Below are positions 35,104 through 43,857 of a DNA stretch of 64,000 nt, piece by piece. A model generated the notes under the pieces. It was given only the letters and a program-made list of their open reading frames with translations. It did not search any database and was not told the DNA's origin. A program made the position numbers and the translations under genes. Location of the stretch: contig NZ_JARESE010000063.1 of NCBI RefSeq assembly GCF_029076845.1, positions 1 through 64,000 on the forward strand. Reading direction: 5' to 3'. Within the stretch, counting starts at the first letter, position 1. Each line of letters opens with the position of its first letter. Source of the DNA: Novosphingobium album (ex Liu et al. 2023) (GTDB lineage Bacteria; Pseudomonadota; Alphaproteobacteria; Sphingomonadales; Sphingomonadaceae).

Positions 35104-35999
35104 CCGGAACGCTCGATGCGCGGATCGCCGCCGCGCTGTCCCGGCCGGTCGCCCCGCCGGTGAGCGCGTTCGCCACGGCGCTGGCCGCGGACGCGGATGC
35201 GCTGGCGGTGCTGTTCTACGGTTCGAACCTGCGCACCGGCGCGCTTGACGGCGTGCTCGATTTCTACGTGCTGTGCGACGGGCCGGTGGAAACCGGCATC
35301 TGGCCGCGCGTCAGCTATCACGAGCGGGACCACGGCGGCGTAACGCTGCGCGCCAAGGTCGCGACGATGGCGCTGGCCACCTTTCGCGAGGCCGCCGCCG
35401 GCCGCCTGCTCGACACCACGATCTGGGCCCGCTTCGTCCAGCCCAGCGCGCTGGCCTGGGCGCGGGACGAGGCGGCGGCGGAGCGCGTGGCCGAAGCCGT
35501 GGGCCTGGCCGCCTGCACCGCCGCGCGGCTCGCCGTCGCGCTCGGGCCCGAGGCGGCGACGCCCGATGCCTACTGGCGCGCGCTGTTCCGCGCGACTTAC
35601 GCCGCCGAGTTCCGCGTCGAGAAGGCGGGGCGCGAGGATTCGATCCTTTCCGCCAATCGCGGGCATTTCGACGGGCTGCTGCCCCTGGCGCTGATCGCCG
35701 GCGGGATCGGCTTCGCGCGCGGGCCGCAAGGCGTGATCCGCCCCGAGCTTTCGCCCGCTCAGCGCCTGCGGACGCTGCGCTGGTGGCGGCGGCGGCAGAG
35801 GCTGGGCAAGCCCTACAACTTCGCGCGGCTGCTGCGGGCCTCGACCACGTTCGATGGCGCGGCCCGCTACGCCGCCTGGAAGATCGAGCGGCATACCGGC
35901 GTGCCGGTGCCGCTGACCCCGTGGCGCGAACGCCACCCCGTGCTGGCGGCGCCCGGCGTGCTGTGGCGGGTGTGGCGCGCCAGGCGGGCGCGGGCGTGA
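35100..35999 (+). CDS. Putative nucleotidyltransferase with Tam41-like signature
   Basis: I do not recognise this 299-residue protein with certainty. The segment LFYGSNLRTG at 38-47 followed by VLDFYVLCDG at 52-61 has the Pol-beta-type pattern G-S then D-x-x-x-x-x-D (Gly41, Ser42, Asp54, Asp60). Together with a later WARFVQPSALAW (109-120) it recalls Tam41/Mmp37, the CDP-diacylglycerol synthase of mitochondria with known bacterial relatives. It has no membrane helix, in contrast to CdsA. ATGA and GTGA overlaps bind it to the lipid kinase upstream and the NTP transferase downstream. Making a CDP-lipid from the phosphorylated lipid supplied by the kinase is the reading that fits best. A very basic arginine-rich C-terminus could touch the membrane. 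Confidence 0.5.
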   Translation: MTGTLDARIAAALSRPVAPPVSAFATALAADADALAVLFYGSNLRTGALDGVLDFYVLCDGPVETGIWPRVSYHERDHGGVTLRAKVATMALATFREAAAGRLLDTTIWARFVQPSALAWARDEAAAERVAEAVGLAACTAARLAVALGPEAATPDAYWRALFRATYAAEFRVEKAGREDSILSANRGHFDGLLPLALIAGGIGFARGPQGVIRPELSPAQRLRTLRWWRRRQRLGKPYNFARLLRASTTFDGAARYAAWKIERHTGVPVPLTPWRERHPVLAAPGVLWRVWRARRARA

Positions 36000-36787
36000 C
36001 GCCAACCGCGCTGGTGCTCGCCGGCTCGCGGCCGGGCGTGCCCGATCCGGTGGCCAGGGCCGAAGGCCTCTCGCACAAGTCGCTGGTCGAAGTGGACGGG
36101 CAGGCGATGCTCGCGCGCGTGGTGGCGGCGGTGCGCGAGGCGGGGATCATCGCCTGCGTGGTCGCGACCGGGGACGCGCAAGTGGCCGCGCTGGCCGCCG
36201 ATCTGGGCTGCGAGGTGCTGCCTTCGGCCGAAGGGCCCAGCGCCAGCGTCGCCGCCGCCTTCACCCGCTATGGCGCGCCGATGCTCGTCACCACCGCCGA
36301 TCACGCCTTGCTGGAAGGCCGGTGGATCGCCGGGTTCCTGGACGATACGCCGCCCGGCGCCGACGTCGCGGTGCTGATGGCCCGGCGCGAGGCGATCGAG
36401 CGGGCGATGCCCGGCAGCCGGCGCACCTACATGCGCTTTGCCGATGGCGAATGGTCGGGCTGCAACCTGTTCCTGCTGGCCACGCCGCGCGCCTGGCCGG
36501 CGATCGAGACCTGGTCGGCGGTGGAGGCGGATCGCAAGCGGCCCTGGCGGATCGCGATGCGGCTGGGGCTGCGCACCCTGTTCGATTATGCGCGCGGCAG
36601 GCTGACACTGAACGATGCGCTGGCCCGGCTGGGCCGGCGCGTCGGCCTGACGGCCTGCGCCGTGCCCGCGCGCGACGGCCTGGCGGCCGTCGATGTCGAC
36701 AAGGTGGAGGATCTGGCGGACGTGCGGCGCCTGGTCGCCGCGCGGCCGGCGATCACATGTATTTCATCTGGATGCGGATCGACTTGA
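35996..36787 (+). CDS. NTP transferase domain protein (MobA/IPCT-like)
   Basis: A 263-residue GT-A-type nucleotidyltransferase. The N-terminus ALVLAGSRPG with PVARAEGLSHKSLVEVDGQ matches the NTP-binding loop and following lysine of MobA-like enzymes, and MLVTTADHALLEG supplies the metal-binding aspartate. A C-terminal DVDKVEDLADVRRL stretch matches MobA-like enzymes too. The gene starts with a GTG overlapping the previous stop (GTGA), so it is the third gene of the lipid-kinase operon. It probably activates a phospho-alcohol or phospho-acid (for example phosphoglycerate or inositol phosphate) with CTP for transfer to the lipid; the substrate is inferred from context. Its end overlaps the convergent DUF2141 gene by 35 bases. 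Confidence 0.75.
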   Translation: MTPTALVLAGSRPGVPDPVARAEGLSHKSLVEVDGQAMLARVVAAVREAGIIACVVATGDAQVAALAADLGCEVLPSAEGPSASVAAAFTRYGAPMLVTTADHALLEGRWIAGFLDDTPPGADVAVLMARREAIERAMPGSRRTYMRFADGEWSGCNLFLLATPRAWPAIETWSAVEADRKRPWRIAMRLGLRTLFDYARGRLTLNDALARLGRRVGLTACAVPARDGLAAVDVDKVEDLADVRRLVAARPAITCISSGCGST

Positions 36788-37244
36788 CGCCCGGCCCCAC
36801 CGCGATCGCGGTCTTGGCATAGCTCGGCTTGCCGAGATTGAAGATATTGATGCTCGGGTTGTTCGACATGCCGCCGCCGTCGGTGGTGATCTCGGTCTCG
36901 CCATTGCCGTTGATATCGTGGCGCACGGCGATGCCATAGCTGCCCGCCGCCGGCACCGGCATACAGAAAGTCATCGTCCCGGCCCTGGCCGGCGCTTCGA
37001 TGCGATAGATCCAGCGGCCCTTGGCCAGCCAGTCGGCCGCCGTGGCGCGATAGGACTGGACGCGCAGCTTGCCCGCGGACGACTTGATGCCATCCACCGT
37101 CACCATCACCGCGGGCCCGCCGCCGGCCACGCACTTGCCGGGATCGTTGCGGATCTCCTGGCGATACTGCGCGGCCGCCGGGGCGGCGGTGGCAAGCCCG
37201 AAAGCGCCGAGCGCGAGCGCGCCGGCGGCGAAATACCTCTTCAT
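36753..37244 (-). CDS. DUF2141 domain exported protein
   Basis: A 163-residue protein with a clear Sec signal peptide (MKRYFAAGALALGAFGLATA with cleavage after the alanines near residue 25) and a beta-rich DUF2141 domain: VMVTVDGIKSSAGKLRVQSY, the GSYGIAVRHDINGNGE stretch with a DxNxNGE turn that looks calcium-binding, and MSNNPSINIFNLGKPSY. The family is periplasmic and of unknown function. A GGGAG precedes the ATG at 37244. The gene converges on the lipid operon and is divergent from rpe across a 330-base gap. Confidence 0.85.
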   Translation of the reverse strand: MKRYFAAGALALGAFGLATAAPAAAQYRQEIRNDPGKCVAGGGPAVMVTVDGIKSSAGKLRVQSYRATAADWLAKGRWIYRIEAPARAGTMTFCMPVPAAGSYGIAVRHDINGNGETEITTDGGGMSNNPSINIFNLGKPSYAKTAIAVGPGVKSIRIQMKYM

Positions 37245-37574
37245 TGCTCCCGATCCCTTCGGAAAGGTCGAAGTCATCGTGTTACCCATGTCCTTTGTGG
37301 ATGACAAAGCGGCGACGAAGCGTCGGCCGCGCCCAGCGGCGCCGGCATCTTCCGTTTTCATGTTGCGCGATCTAGGATTCACGCCGTGAATAGGAACTGA
37401 ATTGCGCGTGTGGCCACGCGCGCCTCGTTCCGTCGCACCCAGCCCTTCGCTCTGGCGCGCATATCGGCCGATCAGGGCGATCACGTAAATCAGCGTGTGG
37501 AAAACGCGCGGCCGGCTGCTTGTCGCCCCGCGCGGCGATGTTTAATCGCTTCTGAAAGGAGCCGTTTTCCCGAC
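37245..37574. other. Intergenic region between DUF2141 gene and rpe
   Basis: The 330 bases hold no convincing gene. They contain two small palindromes: ATTCAC-GCC-GTGAAT at 37377-37391 and GCGCGTG-TGGC-CACGCGC near 37405-37422, either of which could be an operator. An AAAGGAG about 13 bases before the rpe start is the likely ribosome site. Confidence 0.5.
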
Positions 37575-38237
37575 ATGGTCGTCCCGCTCATTTCACCCTC
37601 TATCCTGTCCGCTGACTTCGCGCGTCTCGGCGAGGAAATTCGCGCCATCGACGAGGCCGGCGCCGACTGGATCCATGTCGACGTGATGGACGGCCATTTC
37701 GTGCCCAACATCACCATCGGGCCCGGCGTGGTCAAGGCCTTGCGCCCGCACACCGCCAAGCCGTTCGACGTGCACCTGATGATCGCCCCGGTCGACCCCT
37801 ACCTTGAGGCTTTCGCCGAGGCGGGCGCGGACATCATCACCGTCCATCCCGAATCCGGCCCGCACGTCCACCGCACGGTGCAGGCGATCAAGGCGCTGGG
37901 CAAGCAGGCGGGCATTTCGCTCAATCCCGCGACTCCGGCCAAGATGCTGGACTACCTGATCGACGAGATCGACCTGGTGCTGGTGATGAGCGTCAACCCC
38001 GGCTTCGGCGGGCAGAGCTTCATCGCCAGCCAGCTCCGCAAGATCGAGGCGGTGCGCAAGATGATCGACAAGTCCGGGCGCGACATCCGGCTGGAAGTCG
38101 ATGGCGGGGTGGACCGCGCGACCGCCGGGGACTGCGTCTCGGCCGGCGCCGACGTGCTGGTTGCCGGCACCGCGACGTTCCGGGGCGGGCCAGGGCAATA
38201 CGCGCGGAACATCGCCGCGCTCAAGGGAATGGGATAG
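37575..38237 (+). CDS. rpe: Ribulose-phosphate 3-epimerase
   Basis: The enzyme interconverts D-ribulose 5-phosphate and D-xylulose 5-phosphate in the pentose phosphate pathway. The 220-residue TIM-barrel shows [13 protein letters not shown], the metal-site segments [12 protein letters not shown] and DVHLMI, the catalytic loop VNPGFGGQ and the [10 protein letters not shown] end, all standard for Rpe. The ATG at 37575 gives the normal length. It is followed after three bases by a heparinase II/III-like gene and then purH, an order I recall from other sphingomonads. Confidence 0.97.
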   Translation: MVVPLISPSILSADFARLGEEIRAIDEAGADWIHVDVMDGHFVPNITIGPGVVKALRPHTAKPFDVHLMIAPVDPYLEAFAEAGADIITVHPESGPHVHRTVQAIKALGKQAGISLNPATPAKMLDYLIDEIDLVLVMSVNPGFGGQSFIASQLRKIEAVRKMIDKSGRDIRLEVDGGVDRATAGDCVSAGADVLVAGTATFRGGPGQYARNIAALKGMG

Positions 38238-38240
38238 GAT

Positions 38241-40187
38241 ATGGCCGCACCCGTCCGCACCAGGCGCAAGGCTCAGGCGCGGCGGCCGGCCCGGGCGGTT
38301 CCCCTGGCGCAAGGAGCCGAGGAGGGCGTTCTGGACGAGGTCGGCAAGGCGGAGGCAAACGCGCCGGAGATGATCGCGGCGCAGGACATGATCGCGGCGC
38401 AGGGTAAGGCCGCCACGCCCCGGCCGGAGGACGACATGGCCCCGGGCCAGGGCGAAGTGATCGAGCCCGGCCGCTCGCTGGCCCTCGCCGATTTCGCGCC
38501 GCCCGCCGTCGGCGCGGGTGAGCGGCTGATCCGGCTGGCCTATCGCATGGGCGTGCCCGGCTCGTTCCTCACCTCGCCGATGGGCAAGAAGGTCAAGCCC
38601 CGGCTGCTGGCCACCGTGCGCAATCCGCTGCCCGGCAGCCGGGTTGCCGGCACGGCGCTGAGGGCCGGGCATTTCCTGGTCCACGGCGCCAAGACGCCGA
38701 TCGCGCAGATCGATTACAACGGCGCCGCGCGCGTCACCCCGCCGCTGGAACGCGTGGTCCATTCCTTCGCCTGGCTGGCCGACCTTGAAGCCTGCGTCAC
38801 GCGCGAGCAGGGCGGGCCGATCGCCGAGCGTATCCTGGCGGCATGGCTCCAGGCCAATCCGAAGCCGCCGGGCAAGCCCGGCAAGGGCCCGGCGTGGAGC
38901 GTGGGCAACACCGGGATGCGCCTGCTCAACTGGCTGGTCCATGCCCCGCTGATCCTTTCGGGCGACAAGGCGCTGCGATCGAGCACGCTGCGCGTGCTGG
39001 GCGAGACCGCGCGCTGGCTCGATCGCAACGTGCACCATGCCGAGGACGGTCTGGCCGAAGTCTCGGGCTGGTGCGCGATCGTCGCAGCCGGCCTGCTGCT
39101 GCCCGACGGGCGTCCGCGCCGCCTTTATGGCGAGGCCGGGCTGATGAAGGCGCTGGGCGAGCTGGTCGGCGATGATGGCGGCGTGCTGTCGCGCAGCCCG
39201 CTGGCGCAGATGGAAGCGATCACCCTGCTGGTGAAGCTGCGCGCCTGCTACCACGCGACGCGACGCGACGCGCCCGAGGCGATCGAGGCCATGCTGGCGA
39301 TGCTGGTACCGCCGCTGCTGGCGCTGACCCACGGCGATGGCTCGCTCGGCTCGTGGCAAGGCGCCGGGGCGGTCGGCGCCGACGAGGTCGCCGCGCTGAT
39401 CGAGGCGAGCGGCGTGCGCACCCGGCCGCTGCGCGACGTGCGGCAATGGGGCTATCAGCGGGTGGTGGCGCAAAAGGCGATCCTCCAGTTCGACACCGCC
39501 CCGCCGCCGATGCCGCGCCACGCGCGCTATGGCTGCGCCTCCACGCTGGCCTTCGAGCTTTCGCATGGTGGCCACCGGCTGATCGTCAATTGCGGCGGCG
39601 CGGCCTGTGCCGGCGGGCTGGTGCCGGTGCGGCTCGAACAGGGGCTGCGCGCCACGGCGGCGCATTCGACGCTGACGCTGGACGATGCCAATTCCACCGC
39701 CGTGCTGATCAACGGCATGATCGGCTCGGGCGTGTCCGAAGTCGATGTCGATCGCCGCACGCTGGAAAGCGACGGCGGCGGCGCGGCCACCCGGCTGGAA
39801 GCGAGCCACAACGGCTATGCCGCGCGCTATGGGCTGACGCACCGGCGCATCCTGATCCTGCGCGATGCCGGCACCGAGCTGCGCGGCGAGGATCTGCTGG
39901 TGCCGACCGGGCGCAAGGGCAAGCGCGGCAAGGTGGGCTTCGCCATCCGCTTCCACCTGGGCCCCGGCATCGACGTCCGCGTTTCGGAAGACGGCCACGG
40001 CGCCGGGCTGGCCCTGCCCGACGGCAGCTACTGGCAATTCCGCGCCGGATCGGGCGACGTGGCGGTGGAAGACAGCCTGTGGGTGGACGGCCAGGGCCGC
40101 CCGATCGCGACGCAGCAACTGGTGCTGCAAGGCCTGGTATCGCGCGGCGGCGGGAATTTCGGCTGGCTTCTCAAGAAGATGGGATGA
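38241..40187 (+). CDS. Heparinase II/III-like protein
   Basis: A 648-residue protein with an (alpha/alpha) toroid followed by the beta-rich heparinase II/III domain (about residues 420-640; segments RHARYGCASTLAFELSHGGH, ATAAHSTLTLDDANSTAVLI and VGFAIRFHLGPGID). The family consists of polysaccharide lyases acting on uronic-acid polymers. There is no signal peptide; instead the first 75 residues are a low-complexity Ala/Arg/Pro-rich tail with a repeated MIAAQ. The lack of export and its place between rpe and purH suggest an internal or unusual role. A GGATAGG precedes the ATG. Confidence 0.85.
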   Translation: MAAPVRTRRKAQARRPARAVPLAQGAEEGVLDEVGKAEANAPEMIAAQDMIAAQGKAATPRPEDDMAPGQGEVIEPGRSLALADFAPPAVGAGERLIRLAYRMGVPGSFLTSPMGKKVKPRLLATVRNPLPGSRVAGTALRAGHFLVHGAKTPIAQIDYNGAARVTPPLERVVHSFAWLADLEACVTREQGGPIAERILAAWLQANPKPPGKPGKGPAWSVGNTGMRLLNWLVHAPLILSGDKALRSSTLRVLGETARWLDRNVHHAEDGLAEVSGWCAIVAAGLLLPDGRPRRLYGEAGLMKALGELVGDDGGVLSRSPLAQMEAITLLVKLRACYHATRRDAPEAIEAMLAMLVPPLLALTHGDGSLGSWQGAGAVGADEVAALIEASGVRTRPLRDVRQWGYQRVVAQKAILQFDTAPPPMPRHARYGCASTLAFELSHGGHRLIVNCGGAACAGGLVPVRLEQGLRATAAHSTLTLDDANSTAVLINGMIGSGVSEVDVDRRTLESDGGGAATRLEASHNGYAARYGLTHRRILILRDAGTELRGEDLLVPTGRKGKRGKVGFAIRFHLGPGIDVRVSEDGHGAGLALPDGSYWQFRAGSGDVAVEDSLWVDGQGRPIATQQLVLQGLVSRGGGNFGWLLKKMG

Positions 40188-40334
40188 ACAGTCGCGAGCC
40201 GGTGCGGCAGGGCCACGGCGCATGTCATGGCCGCGCCCGGCGCGATACCGCCTAAAACTTCGGCCCCGCGCCTTGCCCGCCAGCCCTTCCCGACCTAGAG
40301 CGCGCGCCACATCCCGCACAAGAGGATCTGCCCC

Positions 40335-41927
40335 ATGACCGATTCCGTGACCATTCGCCGCGCCCTGCTTTCCGTGTCCGACAAGTCGGGGCTGGCCGAA
40401 CTCGGCCGGGCGCTGAGCGAGCGCGGGGTCGAGCTGGTCTCCACCGGCGGCACGGCCAGGGCACTGCGCGACGCGGGCCTTGCGGTGAAGGACATTTCGG
40501 ACGTCACCGGCTTTCCCGAGATGATGGATGGCCGGGTCAAGACGCTGCACCCTATGGTCCACGGCGGCCTGCTGGCGGTGCGCGACAATCCCGAGCACGC
40601 CGCCGCCATGGCCGAGCACGCGATCGGCGCGATCGACCTGGTCGTGGTCAATCTCTATCCCTTCCTCGCCACCGTGATGCGCGGCGCGGACCGTGACGAG
40701 GTGATCGAGAATATCGACATCGGCGGCCCTTCGATGGTGCGTTCGGCGGCGAAGAACCACGCCTATGTCACGATCCTGACCGATCCGGCCGATTACCCCG
40801 CGCTGCTGGCCGAGCTGGACGCGGCGGACGGCGCCACCTCGCTCGCCTTCCGCAAGCGCATGGCCTCGAAGGCTTTCGCCGCGACCGCCGCTTACGATTC
40901 GACCATCGCCGGCTGGTTCCAGAACGCCGACCAGCCCGAGAAATTCCCCGCCACCCGCACGATCGCCTCCTCGCTGGTGACGACGCTGCGCTATGGCGAG
41001 AACCCGCACCAGGAAGCCGCGCTCTACAGGGCGATCGGCCCGGCCGCGCAAGGCATCGGGCAGGCGCGCCAGCTTCAGGGCAAGGAGCTTTCGTACAACA
41101 ACTACAACGATGCCAACGCCGCGCTTGAACTGGCGGCGGAATTCGCCGGCGCGCCGCCCAGCGTCGTCATCGTCAAGCACGCCAACCCTTGCGGCGTCGC
41201 CACCCGCGCGACCCTGCTCGAAGCCTGGGAGGAAGCGCTCGCCTGCGATTCGGTCTCGGCGTTCGGCGGCATCGTCGCCACCAACGTGCCGCTTGACGGG
41301 CCCACGGCCGAGGCGATCTGCAAGATCTTCACCGAAGTCGTGGTGGCGCCCGGCGCCGACGACGCGGCGATCGCGGCATTCTCGAAGAAGAAGAACCTGC
41401 GCCTGCTGCTGGTCGATGGCCTGCCCAATGCGCGGCGCGGCGGCCAGTCGGTGACGGTGATCGCCGGCGGCGTGCTGATCCAGGATCGCGACAACGGCCA
41501 TGTCACGCGCGACATGCTCAAGGTGGTCAGCAAGCGCCAGCCGACCGAACAGGAGCTGGAAGACTGCCTGTTCGCCTGGACCGTGGCCAAGCACGTCAAG
41601 TCCAACGCCATCGTCTATGCCAGGGACGGCGTCACCGCCGGCATCGGCGCGGGCCAGATGAACCGGCGCGATTCCTCGCGGATCGCCGCGATGAAGGCGC
41701 AGGAAGCGGCCGAAACCCACGGCTGGGCCACGCCGCGCACGGTCGGCAGCGCGGTTGCCTCCGACGCGTTCTTCCCCTTCGCCGACGGCTTGCTCGCCGC
41801 GGCCGAGGCGGGCGCCACCGCCGTGATCCAGCCGGGCGGCTCGATTCGCGACGAGGAAGTGATCAAGGCCGCCGACGAGGCCGGGCTTGCCATGGTGTTC
41901 ACCGGGATGCGCCACTTCCGCCACTGA
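40335..41927 (+). CDS. purH: Bifunctional AICAR transformylase/IMP cyclohydrolase
   Basis: PurH performs the last two steps of IMP synthesis. The 530-residue protein is full length. The N-terminal MGS-like IMP cyclohydrolase domain shows [41 protein letters not shown] and VVNLYPF; the C-terminal transformylase domain shows [14 protein letters not shown], the catalytic KHANPCG and the FPFADG and [13 protein letters not shown] stretches. It lies 147 bases after the heparinase-like gene, probably with its own promoter. A GAGGAT ribosome site precedes the ATG. Confidence 0.98.
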   Translation: MTDSVTIRRALLSVSDKSGLAELGRALSERGVELVSTGGTARALRDAGLAVKDISDVTGFPEMMDGRVKTLHPMVHGGLLAVRDNPEHAAAMAEHAIGAIDLVVVNLYPFLATVMRGADRDEVIENIDIGGPSMVRSAAKNHAYVTILTDPADYPALLAELDAADGATSLAFRKRMASKAFAATAAYDSTIAGWFQNADQPEKFPATRTIASSLVTTLRYGENPHQEAALYRAIGPAAQGIGQARQLQGKELSYNNYNDANAALELAAEFAGAPPSVVIVKHANPCGVATRATLLEAWEEALACDSVSAFGGIVATNVPLDGPTAEAICKIFTEVVVAPGADDAAIAAFSKKKNLRLLLVDGLPNARRGGQSVTVIAGGVLIQDRDNGHVTRDMLKVVSKRQPTEQELEDCLFAWTVAKHVKSNAIVYARDGVTAGIGAGQMNRRDSSRIAAMKAQEAAETHGWATPRTVGSAVASDAFFPFADGLLAAAEAGATAVIQPGGSIRDEEVIKAADEAGLAMVFTGMRHFRH

Positions 41928-42070
41928 CCGCAGGGCGATTCGTCGCCAACAGCGCCCGGTTCGCCGCAATCATGGCGGAACCGTGGCAATGTTCACATCG
42001 GCGAAAGCGAGAAAGCGCCACGCCGCCGTTCACGCATCGAACCCAGCACCATCCAAGCGAACGACACCTC

Positions 42071-42217
42071 ATGGGACTCTTCAAGGCCGACTTCTACCGC
42101 TTCTTCGCCCTCGGTTTCGTCGGCGGCGCGCTCATCGTCTTCGCCACGCTGGGCAGCGATCTGGAGCCGGTCGCCTCCGGCATCGTTCCCGCCGCCGAGG
42201 CCGCGCCCGCGCCATGA
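42071..42217 (+). CDS. Small single-pass membrane protein
   Basis: A 48-residue protein with one hydrophobic helix (FFALGFVGGALIVFATLG) and an alanine/proline-rich periplasmic-side tail. It has no family I recognise. Its stop overlaps the msrA start in the ATGA manner, which supports it as a real gene co-translated with the exported methionine sulfoxide reductase. It might be a membrane adaptor or simply a leader that couples translation. Confidence 0.6.
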   Translation: MGLFKADFYRFFALGFVGGALIVFATLGSDLEPVASGIVPAAEAAPAP

Positions 42218-42885
42218 AGCGCGGCGGCGCCATCCTGCCGCTTCTCGCGCTGGCCGCCGCCTGCCAGCAGCCCGCCTCGGCCGAAACCGTGGTGCGCGCG
42301 CCGGCCGCCGCGCTGACCGCCGCCGAAGGCAAGGGCATCAGGACCGCGATCTTCGCCGGCGGCTGCTTCTGGGGCGTCGAAGGCGTGTTCAGCCACGTCA
42401 AGGGCGTGACCAGCGTGGTTTCGGGCTATCACGGCGGCGCCGGCAAGGATGCCGACTATGCCAGCGTCAGCAGCGGCGCCACCGGCCATGCCGAAGCGGT
42501 GCGCGTGCGTTATGATCCGGCCGTGGTGCGCTATGACGAATTGCTGCGGATCTTCTTTTCCGTCGCCGCCGATCCGACCACGCTGAACCGGCAAGGGCCC
42601 GACATCGGCACCCAGTATCGCTCCGCGCTGGTGCCGCTCGATGCCGGCCAGCGCCAGGTCGCTACCGCCTATCTGGCGCAACTGGCCAAGGCCAGGCTGT
42701 GGAGCCGGCCGATCGTGACGCGGATCGAATCCTATCGCGGCTTCTTCCCCGCCGAGCGGCACCATCAGGATTTCATGGCCGCCAACCCGCGCAATCCTTA
42801 TATCCTGCGCTGGGACCAGCCCAAGGTGGCCGGCCTCAAGGCGCTTTACCCCGGCTATTACCAGGCCGCCTTCACCAAGGGCTGA
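42214..42885 (+). CDS. msrA: Peptide methionine (S)-S-oxide reductase, exported
   Basis: MsrA reduces the S form of methionine sulfoxide in oxidised proteins. The 223-residue protein has the active-site motif GCFWGVEG near residue 51, the YHGG and ATGHAEAVRV stretches, GTQYRSALVPLDA and the ERHHQDFMAANP region. An N-terminal signal (ILPLLALAAACQQ) looks like a secretion or lipoprotein signal with Cys at about residue 19, so this is a periplasmic MsrA rather than the usual cytoplasmic one. Its start overlaps the small membrane protein (ATGA). Confidence 0.93.
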   Translation: MKRGGAILPLLALAAACQQPASAETVVRAPAAALTAAEGKGIRTAIFAGGCFWGVEGVFSHVKGVTSVVSGYHGGAGKDADYASVSSGATGHAEAVRVRYDPAVVRYDELLRIFFSVAADPTTLNRQGPDIGTQYRSALVPLDAGQRQVATAYLAQLAKARLWSRPIVTRIESYRGFFPAERHHQDFMAANPRNPYILRWDQPKVAGLKALYPGYYQAAFTKG

Positions 42886-42920
42886 TTGCACAGCCGGCCC
42901 GGCGGGACCATATTGGCGCC

Positions 42921-43379
42921 ATGGCCAGTCACACCCATCAGGAGCATTCGGGCGACAAGCTCGTCAATGCCGCCCGAGCCGCCCTGACCGACGCGGGCGA
43001 GCAGTGGACCGAAATGCGCGCCGACGTCTTCGCCGCGCTCGCCGCGCGCGAACGCCCCGCGTCCGCCTATGACCTTGCCGAAAGCGTTTCGACGACGCGC
43101 GGCAAGCGGGTGGCGCCCAACAGCGTCTACCGCATTCTCGACCTGTTCGTGCGCACCAACCTGGCGCGGCGGGTGGAAAGCGCCAATGCCTATGTCGCCA
43201 ACAGCCATCCCGGCTGCCGGCACGACTGCATCTTCCTGATCTGCGACATCTGCGGCCAGGCCGTGCACATCGACGACGATCGCCTGACCGGCGCGCTCGT
43301 CACCGCCGCGCGCGAGGCTGGCTTTGCCGATGTGCGCCCGGTGGTGGAACTGCGCGGCACTTGCGCGGCCTGCAGCTAG
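42921..43379 (+). CDS. zur: Fur family regulator, probably Zur
   Basis: A 152-residue metal-dependent repressor. The N-terminal winged helix includes PASAYDLAESVST and APNSVYRILDLFVRTNLARRV; the C-terminal dimer domain has CRHDC, the structural zinc pairs CDICG and CAACS, and a histidine-rich N-terminus (SHTHQEHSG). The YRILDLF form and the paired CxxC motifs match Zur more than Fur, so zinc-responsive control is likely. It overlaps the convergent VOC gene by four bases. The symbol is a family-based guess. Confidence 0.8.
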   Translation: MASHTHQEHSGDKLVNAARAALTDAGEQWTEMRADVFAALAARERPASAYDLAESVSTTRGKRVAPNSVYRILDLFVRTNLARRVESANAYVANSHPGCRHDCIFLICDICGQAVHIDDDRLTGALVTAAREAGFADVRPVVELRGTCAACS

Positions 43380-43759
43380 AATTCGGTGAGGCTCAGCACG
43401 TTGCCGTCCGTATCGCAGAACCACGCGACTTTCGCCCCGCCGCCGGGGGCTTCCCAGATACCGTCCGCGTCCTGGCCGAAACCTTCGTAGATACGGAAGG
43501 TCACGCCCCTTGCCCGCAGGTCCGCCGCCGCCGCACGGATATCGGGCACGCTCCAGCCCAGCACGGTATGGTCCTGCGCGGCATGGCCGGGCAAATCGGT
43601 CAGGCGCAGAATGGCCCCGCCCGCCAGCGCGAAAGTCACCGCGAAATCGTCTTGCGCGATCACCGGCAAGCCCAACGTTTCGGCATAGAACGGCCACGCG
43701 CGGGCGCGGTCGGCCGTGAGCACGAAACTGATCGCCTGCGCCTCGCCAAGTCCCGACAT
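43376..43759 (-). CDS. VOC family protein (glyoxalase/bleomycin-resistance fold)
   Basis: A 127-residue single VOC module with two beta-alpha-beta-beta-beta repeats: [20 protein letters not shown] and [21 protein letters not shown]. The C-terminal [14 protein letters not shown] is the usual metal-side end (D-P-x-G-N-x-x-x-L), with D instead of P. Function ranges from small-molecule lyases to binding proteins; the substrate is unknown. It is convergent with the Zur-like regulator and divergent from dxs, with 98 bases between. Confidence 0.88.
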   Translation of the reverse strand: MSGLGEAQAISFVLTADRARAWPFYAETLGLPVIAQDDFAVTFALAGGAILRLTDLPGHAAQDHTVLGWSVPDIRAAAADLRARGVTFRIYEGFGQDADGIWEAPGGGAKVAWFCDTDGNVLSLTEF

Positions 43760-43857
43760 CGCGAAATCCTCATGTTTTTTCTGTCAATTGCCCGGCGGCC
43801 ATCATATTGCGGGCTGGGAAATTCGACACCAGAATAGCAGGCGTGTACAACCAGCTC

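Noticed and set aside
38340..38410. Short GATCGCGGCGCAGG direct repeats as a possible tandem-repeat or CRISPR-like element
   Set aside because: They encode the repeated MIAAQ of the heparinase-like N-terminus; there are just two units and no spacers.
37593..41969. A 1458-codon open frame on the minus strand opposite rpe, the heparinase-like gene and purH
   Set aside because: It is the mirror of three well-conserved plus-strand genes and has the composition of an antisense frame in GC-rich DNA; no domain is recognisable.
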